This document shows positions 1-6,408 of a stretch of 6,607 nt of DNA, piece by piece (position 1 is the first letter of the stretch; each line of letters opens with the position of its first letter). Both the position numbers and the translations under genes were made by a program. Under the pieces are notes generated by a model. It ran no database searches and was not told the DNA's origin. It saw nothing but the letters and a program-made list of their open reading frames with translations. Source of the DNA: Erysipelotrichaceae bacterium (lineage in GTDB: Bacteria; Bacillota_I; Bacilli_A; Erysipelotrichales; Erysipelotrichaceae). Location of the stretch: NCBI GenBank assembly GCA_017561615.1, contig JAFZBT010000064.1, forward strand, positions 1 to 6,607. Reading direction: 5' to 3'.

Positions 1-40
1 ACATAAAGAAGTATCTGAATTATTAAAGGAGAACAGAATC

Positions 41-679
41 ATGAAGAAACCGGTAGTAATTGGCATCGCCGGAGGCAGCGCCTCAGGAAAGACCAGCGTG
101 GCAGAGATCCTCTGCCAGTCGTTCGCCGACTCTAAGTCGGTAACCATCATCCGTCAGGATGACTACTACAAGAACCAGTCACACCTGCCTTTCCAGGAGA
201 GGCTGAAGACCAACTACGACCATCCCTTTGCCTTTGACAATGATCTGCTGGTCGAGCAGCTGGATGCCCTGATTGCCGGCCAGGCGATCGAGAAGCCGAC
301 CTATGACTACGTCAACCACACCAGAAGTTCCGTGGTTGAGGTCGTAGAGCCTTCGGAAGTCATCCTGCTGGAAGGCCTGTTCGTTCTGGAGGATGAGGAA
401 CTGAAGAAACGGGAGGACATCAAGGTCTACATCGATACCGATGCCGACATCCGCTTCATCAGAAGACTGAAGAGAGACGTCAAGGAAAGAGGAAGAACGC
501 TGGAATCAGTCTGCGATCAGTACATGAACACCGTACGCGTGATGCATGAAGCCTTCGTGGAGCCTTCCAAGAAGTACGCCGACATCATCATTCCCGAAGG
601 CAGCCATAACCGGGTGGCCATTGACCTGTTATTGACCAAGATCAACAGCATCCTGGGCAATAAGGAAGCCGACAATTGA
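41..679 (+). CDS. udk: Uridine/cytidine kinase
   Basis: The product phosphorylates uridine and cytidine to UMP and CMP using a nucleoside triphosphate, a cytosolic step of pyrimidine salvage. The 212-residue length is normal for the family. Visible motifs are the P-loop GGSASGKT at residues 11-18, the QDDYY segment at 39-43 that carries the nucleoside-site aspartate, YDHPFAFD at 59-66, [10 protein letters not shown] at 86-95, the Walker B-like LLEGLFVL at 109-116, and the lid-type [12 protein letters not shown] at 141-152. The ATG is supported by a strong AAAGGAG ribosome binding site at 25-31. The reading frame stays open upstream of the ATG to the window edge, but the motif spacing and this binding site fit the ATG. 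The stop codon lies inside the -35 region of the greA promoter. Recognition of the family is secure; preference for uridine over related substrates is inferred from the family. Confidence 0.96.
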   Translation: MKKPVVIGIAGGSASGKTSVAEILCQSFADSKSVTIIRQDDYYKNQSHLPFQERLKTNYDHPFAFDNDLLVEQLDALIAGQAIEKPTYDYVNHTRSSVVEVVEPSEVILLEGLFVLEDEELKKREDIKVYIDTDADIRFIRRLKRDVKERGRTLESVCDQYMNTVRVMHEAFVEPSKKYADIIIPEGSHNRVAIDLLLTKINSILGNKEADN

Positions 680-703
680 TTTCAGGGCATTCTGTGCTAT
701 AAT
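676..703 (+). promoter_or_regulatory. Sigma-A type promoter for greA
   Basis: A perfect TATAAT stands at 698-703 and is preceded by TGC, giving an extended -10 (695-703). TTGATT at 676-681 matches four of six bases of the -35 consensus with a 16-bp spacer. It overlaps the udk stop codon (677-679). Transcription would start near 710, giving a leader of about 18 nt that contains the greA ribosome binding site. This makes greA independently transcribed even if udk reads through. Confidence 0.8.
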
Positions 704-711
704 ACTCAAGG

Positions 712-718
712 TTAGGAG
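712..718 (+). promoter_or_regulatory. Ribosome binding site that fixes the greA start
   Basis: TTAGGAG ends 9 nt before the ATG at 728. An in-frame TTG at 719 directly abuts this site and so cannot be served by it. The ATG at 728 is therefore the start, and the resulting protein has the usual GreA N-terminus. Confidence 0.8.
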
Positions 719-727
719 TTGATCAAC

Positions 728-1204
728 ATGGAAGAACAGAAAACCATCGTTACCAGAGAAGGTAAGGAGGAACTGGAAAAGGAATATCAGCGTCTGCTGC
801 ACGAAGAGCGCGAGAAGGTCATCGATGACCTGAAGGCGGCCAGAAGCCAGGGCGACCTGAGCGAAAACGCCGACTACGACGCTGCCAGAGACCAGCAGGC
901 CCGCGTCGAGGCCAGGATCAGGGAACTTGAGCACATGCTCAACAACCTGGAAGTCATCGACGAAACCAAGTCCAAGGGCAAGAAGCGCACCGTCACGCCG
1001 GGCTCAACCGTCGTGCTGCTGTCGCTGGACGAAAATGAGACGGAAACCTACACCATCGTCGGCACCGTTCAGGCTGACCCGCTTAACGGCCTGATCTCCA
1101 ACGAGTCGCCGCTGGCGCAGGCGGTCATCAACCACAAGGTCAATGACATCGTCACCGTCAACATCGCCCATCCCTACCGGGTAAAGATTCTGGAAATCAG
1201 ATAG
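728..1204 (+). CDS. greA: Transcription elongation factor GreA
   Basis: GreA enters the secondary channel of RNA polymerase and stimulates cleavage of the 3' end of backtracked RNA so that elongation can resume. The 158-residue product is full length. Residues 1 to about 75 form the antiparallel coiled coil. Its tip reads GDLSENADY, with the acidic residues D43 and E46 at the positions of the catalytic pair that coordinates magnesium in the polymerase active site. Residues from about 80 to the end are the FKBP-like domain, with TVTPGSTV and the family-typical ISNESPLAQAV near the C-terminus. The gene has its own promoter and a leader of about 18 nt. No terminator is visible before comEA, so read-through into the competence genes is possible. 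The identification is secure; the choice between GreA and GreB type rests on the Firmicutes context. Confidence 0.97.
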   Translation: MEEQKTIVTREGKEELEKEYQRLLHEEREKVIDDLKAARSQGDLSENADYDAARDQQARVEARIRELEHMLNNLEVIDETKSKGKKRTVTPGSTVVLLSLDENETETYTIVGTVQADPLNGLISNESPLAQAVINHKVNDIVTVNIAHPYRVKILEIR

Positions 1205-1231
1205 GATATTCAATAAAGGAAACATATACTT

Positions 1232-1240
1232 TGGTATGAT
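1232..1240 (+). promoter_or_regulatory. Possible extended -10 element overlapping the comEA start codon
   Basis: TGGTATGAT has the TGn plus TATGAT form of an extended -10, with five of six bases of the hexamer. The ATG of comEA (1236-1238) lies inside it. No good -35 is seen 15 to 19 bp upstream. If used, transcription would begin near 1247, inside comEA, so it could drive comEC and later genes but not the full comEA. It may be chance. Confidence 0.3.
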
Positions 1241-1709
1241 ACCGAAACTGTATGTGTTTCTTTTTATATGCCTTGCCGTGCTGCTTTCACCCCTGAGCAA
1301 CGGGGTGGAACTGTTAAGCAGCCGCAGCCAGGACATTCAGGTGGAAGTCAAGGGCGAAGCGGAAAACTGCGGCATCTACACGCTGCCGGCCTTTTCCACG
1401 GTTGACGATCTTCTTCAGCTGATAAAACTGGGACAGCAGGCTGACACCTCGATGCTCAACCGCAACACCGTTCTGAAGAACAACGACGTGATAAACATCC
1501 CGGTAAAGACGGAAGTTCAGAGAGTCTCCATCAATACCGCTGATCTCCAGCAGCTGATGACCCTGCCTCAGATCGGACAGGTGACCGCTCAGCGGATCAT
1601 CGACTACCGTAATGAGCACGGCTTCTTCCAGCAGCTGGAGGACATCAAGGCGGTAAAGGGAATCGGTGAAAAGACCTTTGAGAAGATCAGGGATCTGATC
1701 TGCCTGTGA
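1236..1709 (+). CDS. comEA: Competence protein ComEA, membrane-anchored DNA receptor
   Basis: ComEA binds double-stranded DNA on the outer face of the membrane and hands it to the ComEC channel during natural transformation. The 157-residue product has a short start with K4, a hydrophobic anchor at about residues 5-21, an SLBB-like domain at about 33-92, and a C-terminal helix-hairpin-helix DNA-binding domain at 96-157. The last shows SINTADLQQLMTLPQIG and then VKGIGEKTFEKI, closely matching the ComEA family. The ATG is kept because a later start would lose the positive residue before the anchor. The ribosome binding site is only moderate: AAAGGA at 1215-1220 lies 15 nt from the ATG, which is long. 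The gene ends overlapping comEC by 4 nt, implying translational coupling. No comEB (dCMP deaminase) gene separates the two, unlike Bacillus subtilis. Confidence 0.95.
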   Translation: MIPKLYVFLFICLAVLLSPLSNGVELLSSRSQDIQVEVKGEAENCGIYTLPAFSTVDDLLQLIKLGQQADTSMLNRNTVLKNNDVINIPVKTEVQRVSINTADLQQLMTLPQIGQVTAQRIIDYRNEHGFFQQLEDIKAVKGIGEKTFEKIRDLICL

Positions 1710-3643
1710 AACGCAGCTGGCTGCCACTGGCTGTGGCCTTCATTTCCATCTGCCTGACCGGAAATTTCATCTTCCGGATCTTTCTGACCGCCGTCTGGCT
1801 GCTGATCTTCAGCATGATCACGGTGAGAAATGACCGGCTTCTGGTCAGCGGTCTGCTGATCCTGCTGATCCTCTGCAGCATCCCCCTTGCCGGCCGTCAC
1901 ATCTACAGCGGCAGTGTGGAGACCATCAGACCGACCTATCTGATCGTCCGAGACTCTCTGAGCCGGGTGATGGTCTATTACGATGGGGAGGCTGATCTTG
2001 ACGATGTCATCGTCATCGATCAGGACATTGAGGCGATCAGCAGCACTGACAACTTCGATGCCTCGACCTTTCAATCCTGGGCTAAGGGCAATAACATCGT
2101 CGGCCAGCTGACGCTCAAGCACTATCAGCCGGAGCGCTCAGGTTCCTCGCTGCGTTCTCTGATCTATCAGCATAACCGGATTCAAGGCCGCCAATGGATC
2201 AATGAGCTGCTGTTTGGCAACGGCCTGGACGTCGATTCCGACTACCGCTATCTGATCATCCAGTCCGGGCTGCACATCAGTTTTCTGGCCGCTTTCATCA
2301 GGCGGCTGTTTTCCTATTTCTTCTATCAGGACAGGGCTACGCTGCTGACCCTGGCGGTCATGACGGCGCTGGCCATCGTCTTCCGCTTTCCCTTCGCCTA
2401 TATCCGAACGCTGGTTTCGCTGGCCTGCGGTCACTTCATCAGCGACCGGAGGAATTCCCTGGCGGCCCAGATCATCATTTTGTGTCTGATAAAGCCGTAC
2501 TACGTCTGTTCGCTGTCCTTTCTGATTCCCGTTGGTCTGAAGCTCATCCGAATCTTTTCCCGCCGCCAGGACATGGTCAGCAGGCTGTATCTGACTGTAA
2601 TGCAGCTGGGGTTTTACGGCTATGCCAATCTTCTGGGCATCCTGTTCTTCCGGCTTTTCGCTTCCCTGGCCGGCTGGCTTTATCTGGCAGCGCTGCTGGC
2701 ATCCGGACTGCCGTGGGCTCCGGATCTTTCCGATCTGATGCTCAGGTATCTGAAACTGATGGAAAAGCTTCCGGTCCTCAATCTGACCGGCCGGCTGGGG
2801 TTTGGGACGGTGACCGTCTGCGTTTTTCTGCTGTTCCGCTATCTGGCCGGTCAGAGGCGGCTGCATCTTGTGATGATAATGGTGATCCTTCTATTCAGCA
2901 TGGAAAGAAGGCTGCTGTGTCCCTTCTACGTCATTACCCAGATCGACGTCGGGCAGGGCGACTGCTGTCTGATCACCGCACCGTTCTCTGATCACGGTCT
3001 GCTGATCGATGCCGCCGGCAGTCCTTACCGGGACATTGGCGAAGACATCATCATTCCCTGTCTCTATGCGGAAGCTGTCCGCAGTATCGACGTCATCATC
3101 AGTCATGAGGACACTGACCACTGCGGTTCGCTGGCGACCCTTCAGCAAGGCTTCCGCGTTGATAAGGTCTACCGCCAGAAACAGCAGCTCATCGTCTTTA
3201 ACGGTCTGGAGATCCTTGATCCTCTTTATGATAGGCAGTACGAAGACGTCAACGACAATTCGCTGATCAGCTACTTCGCCATTGACGGCTTCCGCTTTCT
3301 GTATCTGGGAGACGTCAGCTGGCGGGTGGAAAGCGATCTGGCGGACCGCTATGGCCGGCTGCCAGCCGACGTCCTTAAGGTCTCCCATCACGGCTCCCTG
3401 TCTGCCACCAGTGAAAAGCTGCTGGCCTGCTTACGGGCGAAGATTGCGCTGATTTCAGCCGGCAAAAACAATTACTTTGACCATCCCCACCAGCAGGTGG
3501 TGGAAAGGCTTCAGAACTTCAGGGTAAGGATCTTTTCCACAAAGCAGGCCGGCGCCGTCAGAATGATCGTGATGAGAAGGCTGATGATCATCATGCAGCC
3601 GACCGGGAAAATCGCCCTCTATCACCGCGGTGATGGTGTATAA
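1706..3643 (+). CDS. comEC: DNA internalization channel protein ComEC/Rec2
   Basis: ComEC is the polytopic membrane channel that takes single-stranded DNA into the cell during transformation. Order in the 645-residue product: hydrophobic segments at about 7-38 and 46-63; a DUF4131 OB-fold-like region at about 72-140; the competence membrane domain from about 178 to 400, with the family signature SGLH at 187-190; then a metallo-beta-lactamase-like domain from about 404. That domain has DVGQGD at 414-419, SHEDTDH at 466-472, LGD ending at D536, SHHGS at 560-564 and HP at 593-594. All expected metal-binding positions seem present, so the predicted nuclease, thought to degrade the non-transported strand, looks intact. 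The start is GTG at 1706, in a GTGA overlap with the comEA stop. It is shorter than the B. subtilis protein (about 776 residues) but lacks no recognisable domain. Confidence 0.95.
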   Translation: MKRSWLPLAVAFISICLTGNFIFRIFLTAVWLLIFSMITVRNDRLLVSGLLILLILCSIPLAGRHIYSGSVETIRPTYLIVRDSLSRVMVYYDGEADLDDVIVIDQDIEAISSTDNFDASTFQSWAKGNNIVGQLTLKHYQPERSGSSLRSLIYQHNRIQGRQWINELLFGNGLDVDSDYRYLIIQSGLHISFLAAFIRRLFSYFFYQDRATLLTLAVMTALAIVFRFPFAYIRTLVSLACGHFISDRRNSLAAQIIILCLIKPYYVCSLSFLIPVGLKLIRIFSRRQDMVSRLYLTVMQLGFYGYANLLGILFFRLFASLAGWLYLAALLASGLPWAPDLSDLMLRYLKLMEKLPVLNLTGRLGFGTVTVCVFLLFRYLAGQRRLHLVMIMVILLFSMERRLLCPFYVITQIDVGQGDCCLITAPFSDHGLLIDAAGSPYRDIGEDIIIPCLYAEAVRSIDVIISHEDTDHCGSLATLQQGFRVDKVYRQKQQLIVFNGLEILDPLYDRQYEDVNDNSLISYFAIDGFRFLYLGDVSWRVESDLADRYGRLPADVLKVSHHGSLSATSEKLLACLRAKIALISAGKNNYFDHPHQQVVERLQNFRVRIFSTKQAGAVRMIVMRRLMIIMQPTGKIALYHRGDGV

Positions 3644-3644
3644 T
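3639..3644 (+). promoter_or_regulatory. Perfect -10 hexamer placed for a leaderless holA transcript
   Basis: TATAAT covers the last codon boundary and stop of comEC. It ends 6 nt before the holA ATG, so the expected transcription start falls on or next to the A at 3651. No recognisable -35 is found at the usual distance and there is no clear TGn extension, so its activity is uncertain. Confidence 0.45.
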
Positions 3645-3650
3645 TAAGGC

Positions 3651-4619
3651 ATGAATTACCTTTTAGTCGGCAGTGAAGCCTACACCCTGAAAAAACGCCG
3701 TCAGGAACTCATCGATCAGACCGTCGGCCGGGATAATGACCTGGCGGTTTCTCTTTACCGCGGCGTGGACAAGGTGGAGGTCAGTGAGATAATCGAAGAC
3801 TGCCGGACACTGCCGCTGCTGAGCGATCAGAAGGCGGTGGTATGGGAAAACCCGCCGTTTCTGGCCGAAGGCCGGCAGGAGAAAGGCGCAGAAGAGCAGC
3901 TGGAAGCCCTGATCGGCTATCTGAAGGATGACAATCCCTCTACCACTCTGATCATCAGCTGCGAAGGCAGCCTTTCCGAAAGAGCCAGACAGGTCAAACA
4001 GCTCAGTCCGCTGATGAAACTGGAGCGCTTTGACAGTCTCACCGGCGATGAATTTGCCAACCTGGTCAACCGCGATCTTAACGAAAGCGGTCTGAAACTG
4101 GACCGCCGGGCTTCCGGGGAACTTTTCCGCCGGCTGCCCGTGAACATTGAAAACTGGAAACACGAACTGGAAAAACTGAAGCTGTATCCCGGTAAGATCG
4201 ATCAGCAGGTCATCTGCGATCTGATCTGCCGGCCGCTGGAAGACAATGTCTTTGAACTGTCCAACGCCGTCGTCGATCACCGGCTGGCGGACGCCGTCAG
4301 GATCTACCGCGATCTGATGGTCACCCATAAGAACGACATTCCTTCCCTGATTGGCTTATTGGCCAATCAGCTGCGCACGATGTCGCAGGTCAGGATCATG
4401 ATCGACATGAATTACAGCGACGAGCAGATCGCCCAGGCCATCAATACCAAGTCATCCTACCGGGTGAAGATGGTCAGAAAGGCCATCGGTTCCAGCACCG
4501 GCAAACAGCTGCTGGAACTGCTCAGCGAGCTTTCCCAGCTGGATCAGAACATCAAGAGCGGCCTGATCGACGGCCAGAGCGGCCTGGAGCTTTTCGTCAT
4601 CAGGGCCTGCAAGAGGTGA
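3651..4619 (+). CDS. holA: DNA polymerase III subunit delta
   Basis: The delta subunit of the clamp loader binds and opens the sliding beta clamp so it can be loaded on primed DNA. The 322-residue length fits the family (E. coli HolA is 343). Seen in order: the N-terminal MNYLLVGSEAYTLKKRRQEL; LPLLSDQKAVVWENPPFL at about residues 56-73, typical of the clamp-binding N-terminal domain; a middle helical region; then LEDNVFELSNAVVDHR, followed by a helical C-terminal collar domain with LIGLLANQLRTMSQV and YRVKMVRKAI. As expected for delta, there is no Walker A motif. It starts 7 nt after comEC. There is no usable ribosome binding site: AAGG at 3646-3649 is one base from the ATG. The start is still favoured because family members begin with this same YLL-G-E motif. 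Confidence 0.94.
   Translation: MNYLLVGSEAYTLKKRRQELIDQTVGRDNDLAVSLYRGVDKVEVSEIIEDCRTLPLLSDQKAVVWENPPFLAEGRQEKGAEEQLEALIGYLKDDNPSTTLIISCEGSLSERARQVKQLSPLMKLERFDSLTGDEFANLVNRDLNESGLKLDRRASGELFRRLPVNIENWKHELEKLKLYPGKIDQQVICDLICRPLEDNVFELSNAVVDHRLADAVRIYRDLMVTHKNDIPSLIGLLANQLRTMSQVRIMIDMNYSDEQIAQAINTKSSYRVKMVRKAIGSSTGKQLLELLSELSQLDQNIKSGLIDGQSGLELFVIRACKR
4612..4618 (+). promoter_or_regulatory. Ribosome binding site of the serine dehydratase gene, inside the holA end
   Basis: AGAGGTG overlaps the last holA codon and its TGA stop (4617-4619) and ends 5 nt before the ATG at 4624. This arrangement suggests that ribosomes finishing holA help start the next gene. Confidence 0.65.
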
Positions 4620-4623
4620 ACGG

Positions 4624-5841
4624 ATGGAATCATTAAGAGAATTGTACCGGATCGGACCCGGTCCCAGCTCATCGCATACCCTGGCCGTCCGCAATGCCTG
4701 TCTTTACTATCTGGACAGGTATCCCGACGCGGACGGTTATCTTGTCGATCTTTACGGCTCCCTGGCGCTGACCGGCCGGGGACACATGAGCGACAGCGTC
4801 GTGGAAAAGACCTTCGGAAACCGAAAGGTGGAAATCAGATTCCATAATGAGATGTACGGTCCTCAGCCCAATACGATGGTCTTCCATACCAGTGAAAACG
4901 GCCGGGAAGAAAACGAAATGGTGATCTATTCCACCGGCGGCGGGGCCATCGCCATCGAAGGGCAGGACAATGTCGTCGACGACAGGGTCTATCCGCAGCG
5001 CAGCCTGAGCGAGATCATGGAATTCTGTAGTGAAAACCGGCTGAATCTGGCCGAATATGTCTATCATTATGAGCCGGACATCGGCAGTCACCTCCAGACC
5101 GTACTCGATCAGATGCTGAAGACGGTCAGAGCCGGACTGAAGAAGGAAGGCGTTCTGCCCGGACCTCTGAAACTGGAGAAGGTGTCCGGAAGGATCTATC
5201 AGAAGGCTCGGGAATGCGAAGACGAACAGGTCAGAAAGGATCTGACGATCAGCGCCTATGCCTACAGCGCCATGGAGGAGAATGCCTGCGGCGAGACCGT
5301 GGTCACGGCTCCGACTCTGGGCAGCTGCGGCGTGGTAAGTTCGCTGGTCAGCTATTATCATGATAAAGGCGTCAGCCGCCGGCAGCTGACCGATGCGCTG
5401 GCCGTGGCCGGCATCTTCGGAAATCTGGTCAAGACCAACGGCACCATTTCCGGAGCCGTGGGCGGCTGTCAGGCGGAGATCGGCACTGCCTGCTGCATGG
5501 CGGCAGCCATGTGCAGCTTTCTGGAGGGCCTCAACAGCCGGCAGATCGAATACGCCGCCGAGGTGGCCATGGAGCATAACCTCGGACTCACCTGCGACCC
5601 GGTAGGCGGCTACGTGCAGGTACCCTGCATTGAGCGTAACGGCGTGGCAGCCCTGAGAGCTCTGGACTGCATGCTGTACGCCAGATACATCGGCGAAGTG
5701 AGGGAAAACCGCGTCAGCTTTGACATGATCATCGAGACGATGAGCTATACCGGCCACAAGCTGGCCATGGAATTAAGGGAGACCTCGCTGGGAGGTCTGG
5801 CCGTACTGCCGTTAGGAGTAAGTGAGGAGAAGGATGTCTGA
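4624..5841 (+). CDS. Iron-sulfur L-serine dehydratase (L-serine ammonia-lyase), single chain
   Basis: This enzyme uses a [4Fe-4S] cluster to convert L-serine to pyruvate and ammonia. Residues 1 to about 150 are the beta domain, with RIGPGPSSSHT at 9-19, LYGSLALTGRGH and YSTGGGAIA. Residues from about 170 to the end are the alpha domain, so this is a fusion of the two chains that are separate in many Firmicutes. Three cysteines fit the cluster ligands: C282 in GGCQAEIG, C324 in GLTCDPVGG and C335 in VPCIERN. Their spacing of 42 and 11 residues equals that recalled for C343, C385 and C396 of the Legionella enzyme. At 405 residues it is shorter than E. coli SdaA (about 454). Oddities: the usually glutamate position before the first ligand is V279, and the C-terminal tail has no cysteine. 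No ACT domain is seen. It follows holA by 4 nt and overlaps the GNAT gene by 8 nt. Confidence 0.92.
   Translation: MESLRELYRIGPGPSSSHTLAVRNACLYYLDRYPDADGYLVDLYGSLALTGRGHMSDSVVEKTFGNRKVEIRFHNEMYGPQPNTMVFHTSENGREENEMVIYSTGGGAIAIEGQDNVVDDRVYPQRSLSEIMEFCSENRLNLAEYVYHYEPDIGSHLQTVLDQMLKTVRAGLKKEGVLPGPLKLEKVSGRIYQKARECEDEQVRKDLTISAYAYSAMEENACGETVVTAPTLGSCGVVSSLVSYYHDKGVSRRQLTDALAVAGIFGNLVKTNGTISGAVGGCQAEIGTACCMAAAMCSFLEGLNSRQIEYAAEVAMEHNLGLTCDPVGGYVQVPCIERNGVAALRALDCMLYARYIGEVRENRVSFDMIIETMSYTGHKLAMELRETSLGGLAVLPLGVSEEKDV
5824..5829 (+). promoter_or_regulatory. Ribosome binding site that decides the GNAT gene start
   Basis: GAGGAG ends 4 nt before the ATG at 5834. An in-frame GTG at 5822 would have AGGAG (5814-5818) only 3 nt away, and would add four residues of mostly arginine. 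The ATG is preferred, though both sites are spaced a little tightly. Confidence 0.6.
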
Positions 5842-6337
5842 ATTCAGATTGGTCAGAAATGAGGAGCTGGAGAAGATCCTGCAGCTGCAGGAAACCTGTT
5901 TTGCGGCAATAAATGAACCTGAGTGGCTGCGCCGCAACAGCAGGGAAACCTTTGAACTGTGCCTGAAGAAGCCCAATTACGCCCTTGGCTATTTTGACGG
6001 CGAAAAACTGGCCGCCATCGGCATCCTGCAGATCTGCGGACAGAGTGAGGAAAACCTCGGCCATCAGCTGGGCTATGAAGGAGAAAAGCTCAATGAAGTC
6101 GGCAACATGAAGCTGGTACTGGTCGATCCCGCATACCGGGGCCGAAGGCTTCAGCATCAGCTGATGGACCGCTGCGAGGAGTATGCCCGCCAGCAGCGCC
6201 TGAAGGTATTGGCGGCGACGGTCCATCCGGATAACGTCTACTCGGTCAGAAACGTCGAAAGATGCGGCTACGGGTTTCATTCTCAGCACCGCAAGTACGG
6301 CGGTCTGATCAGGAATCTGTATTATAAGAATCTTTAG
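5834..6337 (+). CDS. GNAT family N-acetyltransferase
   Basis: The 167-residue product is a single GNAT domain, expected to move an acetyl group from acetyl-CoA to an amine; the substrate cannot be read from the sequence. After an N-terminal helical part come beta strands with YALGYFDGEKLAAIGIL. Next is the acetyl-CoA motif A region MKLVLVDPAYRGRRLQHQLM, then AATVHPDNVYSVRNVERCGY (from about residue 127), matching the motif B segment of a subgroup with HPDN followed by S-x-x-N. The pyrophosphate loop R-x-x-G-x-G/A reads RGRRLQ at 102-107, so the usual glycine is R105. The start is ATG 5834, with the GTG at 5822 as an alternative. It overlaps the serine dehydratase by 8 nt, so the two are probably translated together. 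A shared role with serine metabolism is a guess from position only. Confidence 0.85.
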   Translation: MSEFRLVRNEELEKILQLQETCFAAINEPEWLRRNSRETFELCLKKPNYALGYFDGEKLAAIGILQICGQSEENLGHQLGYEGEKLNEVGNMKLVLVDPAYRGRRLQHQLMDRCEEYARQQRLKVLAATVHPDNVYSVRNVERCGYGFHSQHRKYGGLIRNLYYKNL

Positions 6338-6363
6338 AAAAAGCGGCCGCGGCCGCTTTTCTT
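6338..6363 (+). terminator. Palindromic rho-independent terminator, probably bidirectional
   Basis: A perfect 22-bp palindrome at 6339-6360 forms a 9-10 bp stem built around GCGGCC and GGCCGC with a tiny GC-rich loop. It is followed on the + strand by TTTTCTT and preceded by five A residues, which give a T run on the other strand. It starts directly after the GNAT stop and closes the + strand gene run. It could also back up termination of rpsT from the other side. Confidence 0.9.
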
Positions 6364-6369
6364 CCGGGG

Positions 6370-6396
6370 AAAATTAAAACGACCCAACGGGTCGTT
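6370..6396 (-). terminator. Rho-independent terminator of rpsT
   Basis: AACGACCC (6378-6385) and GGGTCGTT (6389-6396) pair as an 8-bp stem with a 3-nt loop AAC. Read on the - strand, the hairpin is followed by TTTTAATTTT (6379 down to 6370), and it lies 12 nt past the rpsT stop codon. Confidence 0.88.
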
Positions 6397-6408
6397 CAAT
6401 TTCATTCA

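Noticed and set aside
1..40. Possible tail of an upstream gene: one frame ends IKKYLNY then TAA at 24-26, and another has TAA at 4-6.
   Set aside because: Only up to eight codons are visible, so no frame can be chosen and no product recognised. The stretch is best read as the udk leader with its ribosome binding site.
719..727. TTG at 719 as the greA start, adding three residues.
   Set aside because: It touches the Shine-Dalgarno sequence and so cannot be served by it; the ATG at 728 has correct spacing and gives the normal GreA length.
2482..2991. A 169-codon + strand frame inside comEC.
   Set aside because: It is out of frame with comEC, has no ribosome binding site, and the comEC frame has continuous family motifs across the region.
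4669..5757. A long open frame (362 codons) on the - strand, antisense to the serine dehydratase.
   Set aside because: It lies entirely opposite a gene with clear family motifs. Its translation is rich in alanine, histidine and aspartate as expected of an antisense shadow, and it resembles no family. The same holds for the - strand frames at 2138-2866, 2891-3391, 3663-4328 and 5729-6289.
5800..5841. Frameshift at the end of the serine dehydratase removing a tail cysteine.
   Set aside because: The +1 frame reads WPYCR then stop after the GGLA segment, which contains a cysteine but does not resemble known tails. The annotated frame runs smoothly into a tail similar in length to two-chain alpha subunits. 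No homopolymer suggests an error.
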